A stretch of DNA of 64,000 bases from Strongyloides papillosus (lineage: Eukaryota; Nematoda; Chromadorea; Rhabditida; Strongyloididae), in NCBI GenBank assembly GCA_005656395.1, contig SRSI01000015.1, positions 1-64,000 of the forward strand. The letters run 5' to 3'. Under the pieces are notes generated by a model. It saw nothing but the letters and a program-made list of their open reading frames with translations, was not told the DNA's origin and searched no databases. Within the stretch, counting starts at the first letter, position 1, and each line of letters starts with the position of its first letter. Shown piece after piece: positions 45,811 to 60,800 of the stretch. The translations under genes and the position numbers were made by a program.

Positions 45811-48800
45811 TTAATGAATTCTTGTTTCTGTTGAAGTTTTTGTTGTTATAACTTCAGAACAATATTTCTCAGTTCCATCATTATCAATAAAACGTGAATT
45901 ATTATGTTTGGTTACTTTATCAATTACAATATTTTCATCCTTAGATGTCATAGAAACTGAATCTTCATCAGATAAGTATTCGGTTGCACCATGTAAAGAA
46001 CTTCCCTTTCCCCATCTTCGAGTTTGGCCGACTGAAAATTCTTCCTCATTCTCATCTTTCTCCTGTTCCTCAATTATACAAGATTCTTGGAATGTCTTTG
46101 ATTCTTCGACATTTCGTCTAGTATAAATATCATCTGCTAAATTGGTTGATGACGTCATTCCTTGTTTCATAGTGTTTCTTTTATTTTGATAATTTTCAAT
46201 ATTTGTTGTATAATCACTAAAATCCTTGTTACTTTCTTCATGAATGTTATTACTGCTAGAGACCATATTATTACCATCATTATAAAATCTCCTACTACTT
46301 TCAATTATATGTTCTTCCTCCTGTCCATCTTCTGTTATTATTGTTCTTATCTCTTTAGTCGTTACATCAGTAGTAATTTTTTTCTCAATTTCCTCTCTAA
46401 TTGTATAATCAGAGGAGGATCCAGATAAAATGCTCTCATTATCAGCCATCCTTCTATTTCGTCCTCCTGTTTTACAAGAAATTAATGGCCTTGGGATTTG
46501 AAGAGCCCCTTCTAAGTAATTTGTAAATTTCTCAGCGGCTTGCTCATTAGCCATGTGTCTTGATGAGATAATTTCTGTATTTTCACTACCAGACATTTTT
46601 ATTTTTGGCCTAGGTATGCCAATTTCATGACCATAAAGATCTCCAGCGGTGGACATCTGTGAAAAATCTCCGCCAGATTCAGAGGATGATGAGGCATCTA
46701 ATGTATTCCAAGGGAATATTCCACCCCCACTACGGCGATATGCTCCAGCAAGAGGTCCTTTCTTAAAGCAATGGCATTTTGTACAGAGATATAATAAACA
46801 ACAAAGTGTCAGTAGTAAGAACAAGAGTGCAAGTAAAATAAGAAGAATCATTGATGCTTTAGATGGTTCAATTTCACACAATTCACCACTCCAACCATCA
46901 GTACAAGCACAAGTTATATTTCTTGTAAATTCATTATGTACACAATCTCCATGATAGTTACAGAAACCACATGAAATAGATGCACACATACGACCAGGTT
47001 CAGCAGGATTACCATCAACATATGTATCTGGACATTTACAATCATATCCAATAGGTTTATCAGTACATTCAGCAATTCCTGAACAATTTGTTAAACCAAG
47101 AGCACATTCATTAACATCTCTAATATTCATACAGAATGTATCTGGTGGTAGACCAGTAGAATCTCTAAGTTCAGATTTTCTAATATCCATAAAACCATGA
47201 TCACATCTACATTCAGCTTGTTGTTCCATATTTACACATGTTGTATTCTTTGGACAGAAATTGACATCTGCACAATAATCCATTACACAAACTGATCCTG
47301 GTACAGCATCTTTTGGTGCTGCATCAGTATATCCTTTAAGACATTCACACTTATAAAGATATTCTTGATCAATACAACGAGCATTCTCAGAACATTCATT
47401 ATCTTCTTTCTTAAGACATTCATTATAATTTGTTATTGGTAAACATTTTCTTCCTGGAAGTATAGGATCTAAATCACGGAAACCAGGAGCACATTCACAA
47501 TGATATCCATGAGGTTGATCAGGTATACATATACCTCTTTCATGACAATGATTTTTGTAACATGAATCATATGGATTTGGTTGTGTTGGGTTGATAAATA
47601 GATCACTATCACCAACTTCATAATTATTTTGTTTTGTTATGTAATTAACTACTTGAGTATAAACATCTTGAGGTATTTTAATAGCACCTTTTTTGAAGTA
47701 AGCTGTTGTATTATATAATAAACCAGTATCCCATGTTCCATTAATAATTTTAGGATTTGTAATATCATTTACCTCAGATGTTATAAAGAAATCATTCAAC
47801 TTCGTATGTGAATAACAATTTCCAAGACCTTCTTCATATCTTGTAGCAATAGTTTTATGTATAATATCTTGTGGATTTCCATATGAATCATTATATAAAA
47901 GATTTTTTTCACCATCTCTAATAACCCACATTGGTATTTGGAAACCTTCAACAATATTACATTTACTCTTATTATCTTTCCTTTTTTGTCCTTCTGGACA
48001 TCCACATATACTATTAGCAATACAAACTTCACCTAATTCTTTATCACACCATGCATTACCACATTTATCACCTTTCTTTGGTGCCTCACTACAAGGATTT
48101 AATAAATCAACATCAGATGGTACTGTTAATTTACCACCACCAATATGTCCATTTGATCTTTGTAATGATTGTATTAATTGATCCCACATATCACATTGAT
48201 CAACTTTCTTTTCTGTCATTGTTGTTCCAACAGTAAAATTGACGAGTATTCCATCTGGCCAACTACTATTTACCATTTTCGGATGTGTTATGTAAGATAT
48301 CTTTGAATTGACATATTTTGTGGCATATGTTGTACCAGCAAAACTTCTACCAATATCTTTTGTGAATTCATCAGCAAATTGTAAATATACGGGATTCGTT
48401 GGATTTCCATAAGAGCTTGAATAATATATTGGTTCGCCATCTCTAGCAATAACACGTAATGGTATATTTGTTTTTTGAATTGGTCTACAATTCTCAAAAT
48501 CAGAACCACGGCCTTCATCTGGTTTACAACCACAATACCATCCACTAATACAAACTTCACCACGTTCAATATTACAGTATGTCTTTCCACAAATCATTCC
48601 TTTAGGTTGTTCTTCTTGTGGTCTTATTGTTGTAATTCTTTCAGTTACAACTGGTACGGTATATACAGTTGGTCTGTAAGTACCTCTAGTCATTTCAAGA
48701 TGTGGTAATTTTGTCTTAATAACAACTTCTTCTGGAATTGTATGATCACTAATAACATGTGTTGGTAGTGTTGATTGTTCATTTTGGAATTCAAGACATA

Positions 48801-51800
48801 ATCTACCAGGTTCCATAGGATTAGGTGATGAATCATAGAAACCATTTCGACATCTACAAATGTAATTATCATCTGTATCAACACAATCAGCATTTCTATC
48901 ACAATTATTTGTACTTGGTGAAAGACATTCATTAAACCGACATATTCTACCAGGTAGTGATTTTGGAGATTCATCTCTATATGGAGCTTTACACTTGCAT
49001 TCATATCCTCCAGGTGTATCTATACATATAGCATTTGTATGGCAATCATTTAATGTTCTACTTTCGCATTCATTTATGATAAATTTACATTGTGTTCCAG
49101 GTTTGGATGGATTTAAGTCATAATATCCTGATTTACATCTACAAGTATATCCTTCAGTTTTATCAATACAATCACTAAATTTGGAACAATCATTTAGTGT
49201 TGGATTGGCACATTCATTAATTGGATTCAAACAAATTCTTCCTGGTCTATTAATCTTATCAGGTGATTGATCAATGGCATTAACAGCACATCTACAAGTA
49301 TATCCTTCTGGGAGATCCTCACAAACGGCAGTTGGATGACAATCATTTAATGATCTATCAAGACATTCATTAATAAGTTCTACACACACTCTACCAGGTT
49401 TAAACATTTTATTTGGTGATTGATCAATATAACCATCACGGCATTTACATGTGTAGCCATCTCTAGAATCATTTTCAATACAAATTCCATTTTCATCACA
49501 ATCATTTTTAGTTGAATCAAGACAAATAGATTTAGCTATATGGCATACTCTACCAGGTTTATTAACTAAATCAGGTGAATGATCAACAAATCCATTAGCA
49601 CATTCACATGTATATGTATCTTTACCGGTACTACGACAATTAGCATTGATATGACAATCATGAAGTTGAGGATCTTGACATGGATGTTTATATACTGGTT
49701 CTCTTTGTACCTGTCTTTCTTCACAAATTCTACCTCTTGGAGAACCTACTGGAGATTTGTCTTCATAACCTTTAATACACTCACAACGATAACCATTATT
49801 TTCATCATAACAAATGGCATTTCTGGAACAGGTATTTAGAGCAGGATTACGGCATGCATTATTTCTAACACAAACTCTTCCAGTTAATCCATTAGGAGAT
49901 TGATCATTATATCCTTGAATACAAGTACATTTATAATCATTATTTTCTAATGGTTCACAAATAGCAGCACTTGAACATTCATTTGTTGAAGGACAAATAT
50001 CAGGTGGTGAACAAACTCTTCCTGGTTGTGATGCCATATTTGGTGATCTATCAACATAACCATTTTTACATTCACAAGTATATCCTTCCTCTAAATCTCT
50101 ACATTCAGCTTTTGGTGAACATGTATGTCTACCAGTACTACATTCATCAACTAATTTAACACATACTCTACCTGATCTTGACATTTTATTAGGAGATCTA
50201 TCAATAAATCCAGATGGACATTCACAGGTAAAGCCTTGTTCATTATCATGACATATAGCATTTGGATCACAATCATGTTTACCAGTGATACATTCATTTT
50301 CAAATTGTAAGCATACTCTTCCTGGGAAAGCTGGATTAGGAGATATATCTTTAGAATTTAATGGACAAATACATTTATATGAATCTTGTGTATCAATACA
50401 TCTAGCAATCTTATCGCAATCATTCTTATTTCTATCTCTACATTCATCTATCAATTGTCTACAAGCACGTCCAGGAAGTGATGGCGATGGTGAAATATCT
50501 AAAAATCCATCTTTACAACGACAGTCATATCCATCTTCTTTATCTGTACAATATGCATTTCTATCACATGAATTAAGATTTGGATTACTACATTCGTTTA
50601 CAAGTTCCTTACATATTCTACCTGGATTTCTTGGATTCATATCTTGATAAACAGGTTTACATTTACAATCGAAACCATCATCTTTATCAATACATATAGC
50701 ATTCATATGACAATCATTAAGATGAGGGAATTGACATTCATTAATTTTAGGTTGACATAATCTTCCACTTTTTCCTGATGGAGAGATATCCTTAAAACCA
50801 TTCCTACATCTACATTCATATCCTTCTTCATTATCAATACATTCAGCAGATGGATGGCAGTCATTTAATTGTGGATATAGACATTCATTAATCATATTAC
50901 AAACTTGTGTTCTTGGATTACGTTCATAGTTAATTGGACAAGTACATTTTGGTGTTCCATTAATAAGGCGACAAACTTCATTAAGATGTACTTTACATGA
51001 ATTAATATTATCAACTTTACATTCATCAGGAGGAAGTGTAGGTCTAGGTGAACATCTTCTACCTGGGAGTGTTATTCTATTTGGAGAATCATCAATAAAT
51101 CCTGGTTTACATTGGCATGTATAACTTTGTGGAAGATCATGACATATAGCATCCCTATGACAATCATGACTTCCATTACTACATTCATCAACATTAGCTG
51201 GACGGCAAATTCTACCAGGTTTGTTTATTCTATCTGGAGATTCATCAATGAAATTGTCTCTACATTTACATTTGTATGATTCAGGTGTATCAAGGCAATC
51301 AGCATTAGTTGAACAATCATTTTGATTTGTAAGACATTCATTAATTCTTAATAAACATCTTCTACCAGGTTTATGAACTACATCCGTTGAAACATCAATG
51401 TATTGTGGTGGACATGCACAAATGTATGAATCTTCAGTATCTGTACATATAGCATCAGGAGAACAGTCATTTTGTTTAGTTGCGCATTCATCTATTAATC
51501 GTTTACATTTCCTTCCAGGACGGTGTTTAATATCATATGAAACATCAAGATATCCATATGCACATCTACATGAATATGAATCAGGTGTATCCTCACAAAT
51601 ACCACCATCTCTAGCACAATCATGATTTCCAGTAAAGCATTCATTTTCAAGAGTTTTACATAATCTACCAGGTTTTGTTTTTAGATTTGGTGATATATCT
51701 AAGAATCCTTGTCTACATTGACATTCATATCCTTCATCATTGTCTATACAAATAGCACGATCAGGTGAATCACAATCATTTAGAGAAGGATTATCACATT

Positions 51801-54800
51801 CATGAATTAATGGTATGCAAACTTTACCAGGATCATTTGGATTGGGACTCTTATCAATGAAACCTGGATTACATATACATGTATATCCACCACTAGCTTT
51901 ACTTATACATCTAGCATTTTTATCACAAGAATGTGAACCAACAGAACAAACATCTTCCATTTGTGGTTTATAACACCTTCTACCAGGGTTTCTTAATGGA
52001 TCCATATCTTCATAGCCTGGTTTACAAATACATTTATATGAATCTGAAGTATCGACACAAAAGGCATCTTGATGACATGTATTAAGATTAGGATTTTGAC
52101 ATTCATTAACTAATGGTTTACATATAATACCACTATTAATTAATGGATTCGGTGAGAAGTCAATAAAACCAGGTTTACAACGGCATACAAAACCATCTGT
52201 TGTATCGATACATATAGCATCAGGTGAACAATTATGTTTTCCGGTGGTACATTCATCTAATTCAGCTATACATAATCTTCCTGGTTTTTTGATTGGTTCT
52301 GGGGAATGATCAATAAAACCATAAGGACATGAACAAATAAACCCTTCATCTGTATCAATACATCTAGCATTTCTATCACAATCATGTTCTCCAGTCAAAC
52401 ATTCATTACGTAAACATACACCAGTGATAGGATGTCTTCTTTCACCTTTATTACATTGGCATGAATGATATTTTCCAGATGGATGTAATAAACAATGTTC
52501 ATGTTTTCTAAGATCACAATTATAAGGATAACTAGGATTACATGAACCAATAATTTGACATTTACCAGTGAAAGGATTTCTTTCATAACCTCTATTACAT
52601 TCACAAATATATGTATTATCAGAAGGTACACAAATTTCAGTATCAGAACATTGTACACCACCAATATCATTACATGTTCTTTCTTTCAATGGAGGTTCAA
52701 TTTGTTTGACATCCTTGATACTTTCAAATCTAAGGCATTTTCCAGTAACAGATTCTCTATCATATCCTTCAGGGCATATACATCTATAATTATTCAAAGG
52801 AGTTTTTTGACAAAGTTCTGGGTAAATACAAGAAGTAGATAATTGAGGATTACACAAATCACCACCACAAACTTTTGTGACTGGATTTCTTAAAAATGGT
52901 TTAGTGCATTCACACGATGCTTTTCCATTTACCATTATACATATTTCGTTTAATTCCCGATTACAACCTGTTTGTGTTTCAACATTACACTTTCCATGAA
53001 GATTTGGTTGTTTAATTGTTGCTGGACATGCTGCTTTTTGTATAAGACTACGTAACCTTGTATCTAAATCTTTGAATTTTGATACATAAAACCAATTTTT
53101 TGGTGAACCAGCTATTGATTCAAGTTCTGATGCTAAAACGTGGTCTGTTACACCGATTGAGAAAGTTTTGATATTTTTGGAGCGTGCTATTATAGATGGA
53201 CCGGTGACATTATCTTGACTACGACCATCAGTCATTATAATTGCTACTCTTGAGATATCTGATGACAATGGCCTTGCTCCTTTTGATGTAGAGAATCCTT
53301 CATTAACCATATGTTGAATTGCAGCTCCTGTACGTGTTAGTCCAGTTAAATATTGTACATTAGAGATACCGTTAAGAAGAGATGTTTTATCTTTATATTG
53401 ATTAAGATCGAATTCATGACGGATTTGATCTGAATATTGTATAAGACCAACTCTTGTTTTTGATGGACCAATATCAAATAACTCAACAAATTCAGCTATA
53501 AAACGAAGAACTTCTGACTTAAAAACTCTTGATCCAATGGATCCAGAACCATCAATGAGGAATATAAGATCAGTTTTTTGTTTGGAACATGATGTTTCAA
53601 CAGTACAAACACGACCTGGTGCCAAACCAGCAGATGAGGATACATCAATAAAACCAGAATAACATTGACATGTGTATGAATCTTGAGTATCTATACAATC
53701 AGCATTTTCATCACATGTATTTAGTGAATCACTACTACATTCATTAACAGTCTTAACACATTTTCTACCTGGTTCGAGACCATAAATACTGGAAATATCA
53801 ACAAAACCATTTAAACAAGAGCAAGAATAGCCATCAATTGCATCAATACATTCAGCAAATGGTGAACATGTATTAGCTTGTGTACCACATTCATTAATCA
53901 ACTCCTTACACATACGACCAGGTCTTCTAAGAGGATCAGTTGATATATCATAAAATCCCGGTCTACATTGACATTTATAACCACCAAAAACATTTGAACA
54001 AATAGCATTTGAATCACAATCATTGTGTACTTCACATGTTTGTATCTTTTTACATTTACCATCATTATCACGTAAACAATTTTCATTACATTGACAAGTT
54101 TTTTTATTTTGAGATGTTAATTTACATGATTCATTATCTCCACAATTTGATGTTGATGTGCAAGCTTTTTCAATAAATGTTGTTGTTTTTTGGTAGGTGT
54201 TATATTTACCTTGATCAATTTGAATGTTATTATTTGGTTTAACACAAACTCTTCCAGGATAATAAGTAATATTCAATGAAACGTCAATAAAACCTGGTTT
54301 ACATGTACAAATATATGATTCTTTAGTATCTTCACAAAAAGCATTTTCAGAGCAATCATTTAATAAACCATTAGAACATTCATTAATAGCTTCAAGACAT
54401 TTTCTACCTGGTAATTTTCTATATCTCTCAGAGACATCAACAAAACCAGGTTTACATTTACATTCATATGATGAATCCGTATCAATGCATATAGAATTAT
54501 GATTATCACAATCAACATTATACTTTTCTGGTGATAAACATTCATTAATTCTTTCTTTACATATTCTACCAATTTGTCCTTTAGGAGAAATATCAATAAA
54601 ACCACTTTTACAACGACAACTAAATCCATCAGCTAAATCTATGCATTCAGCATTGTCATGACAATTATTTAATCTATTATCTTTACATTCATTAATAACA
54701 CGACATCTTCCATCAGGTAATCTTTCATAACCTTGTGGGCAGACACATTTATAATTAGAATTAATGAAAAGGCATACTTCATGTTTGGTTTTGTCACAAG

Positions 54801-57800
54801 ATAAAGGATCATTAACATTACACTCTGGGGCATCTGGGATTGATGATTTAACACAAACTCGACCTGGTCTTTCAAGAGAATTTGTTGATTCATCTCTGTA
54901 ACCATCTTTACAACGACATGTAAAACTTTCTGGTGTATCTATACAATGGGCTGATGGTGAGCAATCATGTGCATTACTTGTGCATTCATTGATAATTTCA
55001 CGGCATATTCTACCGGGGGGACGTCCATGTTGTCTGGAGATATCAACAAATCCGGAGGTACATTGACAAATAGGACCTGATGGTGATTCACGACATTCCG
55101 CAGCGGCATGGCAATCGGATGTTGAACATTGATTTGCTATAAAACAAAATATTTAGTTTTATAAATTGTAAACAATATTGTTTTTTTGTTATTTTATGGG
55201 CATTAAGTATATGGAATATATGTCAAAGTTGGTATAAAATTATTTTTTACACTAATTTAATCATCTTAATGTTTTTTCTTAATTGATAGTATTATTTAGG
55301 ATGACATTAAAAAATGAAATAAAAAGATATGTTTAGTGATGTTTAATTAATAAAATTTTTTTACTTCTAAAATGAATTCTTCAAGCCAAAGTTTTAATTG
55401 TTCAATTGTGGTTAATTAGAATTTCTAATTTGTATTATTATTTTTAGTGTGGAAATAAAAATTATATTGATAAAAAAATATGTTTTCTATAATTAAAGTT
55501 TGTTATAATAAAAGATCTTTAATACTATTAATGAAACTTCACATCAAGAGGATAAATTATATAGTTATACATAAATGTATATAACTTTTAGATAATAAAA
55601 ATCAAAAACAAGAAATTTATGTACACATAATATGCTTTTACAAAAAAAAAGTTTACGATATTGTTATTACTATTTTTAGTTTTAAATTAAGATAATTTTA
55701 TTGCTTCTATTAACAATTGTAAAAAAGTAATAAAATAAAAAGTAAATAATTATCAATATATCTTCCTATCTTGTTGTATATATTTCTCATAATATAATAA
55801 AAAAATATTAATTATCAAAGATTTTGATTGATAGTTAAATAAAAAGGTAGTAATTTTAATAGTAATTTTTTAGATTTTAAAAGATTTGTTATTAAAAAGC
55901 TATCTCTAAAAGCCAGTTGGTAATTTGCATGTTTTTTGAAAAATTTCTTCTTCTAATTAATGGTAATAAAATTTTAAAATGTGTAAAGTTAAAGAAAGAT
56001 ATTCTTTTTATGAGTTAAATTGTATTATTATAATAAAATATCTAGACATACTTCTTTTTTATTTGTAAAATATACCTTTTAAGATAATACTATCACATAT
56101 GTAATTTTAAATGACTGTTTATCAAAACATACCTTTTTTACAGTGTCTTCCCGGTTTATTTAAAGGATCTGGAGATACATCTGCGAACCCAGTTCTACAT
56201 CTACAATTATAAGATGTAGCTGTGTCAAGGCAATCTGCATTCGAATCACATTCATGAATCCCAAGACTACACTCATCGACAGCTTAAAAAAACGAATATA
56301 TTATATTGTAATGATAAATATTGTAACACTTTTTTATTTAATATATGACTCATAATCAATGGAAAGTAAAAATAATGATTATTATTACACTCATTTTCCA
56401 TTGTATTAAATATATTTTAAATGATGGGCATTAATTGAACGTAACACAAATATGAATATATAAGTTAAAATAAATAATTGTTAGGTATAAAAAGACAAGT
56501 TATTTAAGATTTTAAATGTACATTATATAAATAATGGATAATTTTAAAAGTAAAAGTTTAATCTTACCTTTTTTACATTTTCTACCAGGAAAACGTGAAT
56601 CAGGAGAGATGTCGACAAAGCCTTTCGGGCAACGACAATTAAAAAATCCATTAGATTCACTATGACAGGCAGCCACTGGATCACAATCATGTAAAGAAAA
56701 ATCTAAACATGGATCAGGTCCTAAAATTAAATAAGTTTATAAAAAGATTAATAAAAAGAAGGAATTATGTTAGTAGTATTACTGTATGTCTGTTGAATTT
56801 GTGGTGGTTGATAATAATTAGCGTTGTTAGTAAGAGTACTATATGTACCTTGGAAGTTTTCATTATTAACAAGATGAGGACTTTGTTGATAATAGGTTGT
56901 CTGATATGTTCTAAAGATGTGTTGTCTATCACAATTTGAGGATAATGTGATGGAAATATTTATTGTAATAAATAATATAATAGAATACCAATAATTTGGT
57001 AATAAAAACCTCGGTATATTCCTTTTATTTTTCATAGATAATATTTTAAATATTAAATATACTTATTATAAATATCCCTATCAATGGATAAAATTTAGTA
57101 GTTTAAAAAATTACAAAAATCTATAATTTATAAAAATAGAAACTTTAGTTACAGTTATATGTACGTAGACTATAATAAAAATGTATGTATGAAGGCAACT
57201 TTTAAATTAAAAGTTTTAAAAGAAAAGGGTATTTTATAAATTAATCTTTTTGTGATTGGGATGTATAATTACGTTCAAGAAAAATATTAATGAAAGAAGG
57301 TCTATGGGAGGCTATTTTTTTATCAATTAGGTAAATGTTAAGTATTATTTTAGTGTAATTTTGATTTGTACAATGTCTTTTGTACATCTTGATTACTAAT
57401 TTAGTCAAATATTCAACAAACCTAGAAATTGACTAAATACGCCTTCTTTTAAATATATATGTCTATATTAGTCAAAGAAAAATTTATAGGAAATTTTTTG
57501 GGTGATTTAAGAGATTTAACGGTTTTAGTATGAAGGTGGAGATGAGAAAGAGTCTTCTTTTTCTATATTTTTAGTGATAAAAAAACGTTTAATTTATCTT
57601 TGATATTTTTTTGTCGAAAATTAAGGGATGTTTTTGTATAGTGAGATTGATGGATATTTTAGGTGATCAGTAATTTCCTTTTATTAATGACTATTTTTAG
57701 GATATAAAAATATTAGTTGATTTTTAGTAATAACATAAAACATAGAGGAAAGTTTTAAAAGTATTATAAAAATAAATTTTGTTGTAGGGGTATTGAAGGA

Positions 57801-60800
57801 ATGTATTTATATACTAACAAAAACACCCTAAGGAATGTAGTTTCTTCATTCCTGTAGGCATGATTTTGTCAGTTAAAAGTTATTTCAATAAAAATTGGTA
57901 ATAAAAAAGATGGGATAATGATACAACTTAAAGAAATAATAAAAAGTCCTAAATTCAAAGAAACTCATGGTGAGTGAAATGATATTATTACAACACAATA
58001 CATGGGTAGTGGGTTGGAAGAAGTCTAATAGTTGCTAACACTTACTTTAAAAACCCTCCTCCAAATAATCTACCTTCAAAATGGATTAATACTTATTATA
58101 AGTAATATTGAAGAGAGAGAAATTTGTGACAAAAGACAGTGATGAGTAAGATTATTTTAATTTTTGAAAGGGATTTTAATATTAATAATGTTTCCAATTA
58201 CCTTTTTGTGTGCAATTAAAACCTGGTCGAGTTGGATCATTATCTTGATATCCATGTTTACATTGGCATCCAAAGCCATTATTTTCTTTGGTATCATTAA
58301 AATTTGTTTTATTACTTAATTTAACACAAACAGATGTCTTTGGATTGCAACGATTTTCTTTACATACATCAGGTACTGAAAAGTAATGAATATATTTAAA
58401 TATGATTTCCTTTTTTAAATTCCTTTTTTTTAATAATATTAATGAAAATATTTATATACCACTTTTGTCATTTTTATAAAAGATATGTGAGAATTAGTAA
58501 TGAGTATAGTGTGAAAGTATAACTATTGAAAGATATAAGATATTTTAAAATAAAACTTGTCTATCTTCTTAACCTAAACCTTGTTTACCAGATCTTTTTA
58601 CTAAGTGGCACAAAATAACATGATAATTATGCGTTGACTTATTTGTAATATGAATGACACATTTACTTTAACCACAAATTAGGCTATATCAGAGGGCACT
58701 TGGTATCTGTGAGAAGTTAATAAACGATGGTAAAAAAGAAATAACGTAAGTAATAAGATAGACCTTGAAATAATGTACCATTGTTAATTAATGACAATTA
58801 GATTACATTTCTCTGCTATATGTTAGGTAACCGTTCACCTTTAAACAAAAATGGATTTTACATTTTTTTTGTCAATCACAACATGTGGTTATATAAATTA
58901 CATTTTTTTTAATAGAACAATAATTATATATATGTGGTATTCTAAAGAATAAAAATTACTATTTAGTATATATAATGACCAAATAAAAATAATTTGATAC
59001 TTTAAAATTTTTACAAATTATTTTTTAAATAAAAAAATCAAAGTTAGTTAAACAAAATATCTGACAATTGAGTTTTAAAATTATTTTTTTGACTCTTAAC
59101 AACTATTGTCAATGAAAGACTTTTGATTTGACGGAAAAAAATAATAAAGAAAGGCAAATCAAATTTGATTTACTTCTAATAGGGTATAAACCTTGAATAT
59201 TTAAAGAATTTTGCTATTTTAATTGAAACTGGTATATAAATATTCAGGGATAATATATTCCCTTTTATGGTATATTTTACAAAATATTTCAATTACTTTA
59301 AACTTACCAGATAAACATTTTGTACCAGGATTATTAAGATAATCTGGTGATATATCAAGCATTCCTTTTGGACATGAACATTTATACCCAATGGGAAGAT
59401 CGGTACAGAATGCTATTGGGTCACAATTTGTTCCATTTACCTTTTCACACTCATTAATCACTAATCATTTAAAATAAATTTAGTAAAATTAAGTAAACAA
59501 TCAACTTACATCTTTGACATTTTCTACCTGGCTTCATTATTCTATTAGGTGATGCATCTGCAAAGTCAGGTTGACAACGACATGTATATCCATTTGGTTT
59601 ATCAATACATATCGCATTACTATCACAATCATTCAACATCCTATTCTTGCATTCATTGACCAATTTTTTACATTTTATTCCTGGTTTGGATATTGGAGAT
59701 AATGAAACATCAATATATCCTTCACGACATAGGCATTCATATGAAAAGTCATTATCCATACAAATGGCATTTTCATCACAATCATTCAACTTAGGGTCAA
59801 GGCATTCATCAATTAATGCTAAAAAACATTTTTTAATATTAAAAATAAAATTTTTTAATTTACCAGTGCACTTATTTTCTAAAGGATTCATAACTTCATT
59901 ATCTTTGCATTGACATGTAAAAGTTTGATTTTTATTTTTAAGACATGTACCATTTATATTAGAACACGAATCTTTTATGTATGGATCACAGTCAGAACCG
60001 TAAAAACTAAATGGTGTATCTAAATCATAATCAGTAAAATCTTCTATTGACACATTTTTTGACTTTGAAGTTTCAATTGTCACCACATTATCAGTTGTCT
60101 TTACTCTTTTAATTGGAGCTCTTTGTATCATAGTGTTACCAGTTGGTTTTTTAATCTTTATTTGAATTAAATTCAATGTTGTTGATTCAGGTTTTGGGGT
60201 TGTTTTTATATTCATGGAAGTTGAATGAATGACCGTTGGATCATTGTGATGCTTAGTGATATCTAAACTTATTATTGGTTGTTGAATATTAGTTGTGTTA
60301 AAAGTATTTGGATTGGTTTTTTGAGATTCATAGGTTTCTGGTGATGATTCTTCTTTAAATTGAATCCTAGGAACATTTGAATAAAATTGACGGTATTGAA
60401 TTAGCATATCATTGTAGACAGTTGAACAGTTGACATCAGGTTTAGAAAAAAATTGTGGTAACATTTCTATTGGTACACATCTTGAAGTTCCGGGTGGTCT
60501 AACAGTTCCGACTTTGCAAACACACCTCCATGTACCACCAACAGTAAGACAAACTTGTCCAAGTCTCTCTGAACAAGGATTATTTGTTGGACATGAACTT
60601 ATAGAAACATTCTTTTTTCCTATCTTTAATTTTTCATTTTGAATTATAGCCTTTGATCCATCAAGACAAAGACCATTTTTAGGAAAAAGTCCTTCATCGC
60701 TACCGTCCTCACAATCTCTTACACCATCATGAACTTTTTCAACTCCAATACACTTTCTTTTTCCTTTACAAGCACATTGAAATTGTGTAACTGTACACTC

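Larger units (their letters stand above)
45811..55136 (-). repeat. 9.3-kb exon dominated by tandem EGF-module repeats
   Basis: One uninterrupted exon encodes 3108 codons. Apart from the vWA domain, SEA domains, membrane span and tail it is an array of roughly 45 EGF modules of about 48 residues (about 145 bp) with the recurring core SPxxxxPGRxC. The first 287 codons contain no ATG, so conventional ORF calling starts the protein too late, at 54276. Confidence 0.85.

Noticed and set aside
47796..48708. Several open frames on both strands inside the EGF/SEA region
   Set aside because: They are shadows of the mua-3 coding frame, which explains the whole region with conserved cysteine spacing.
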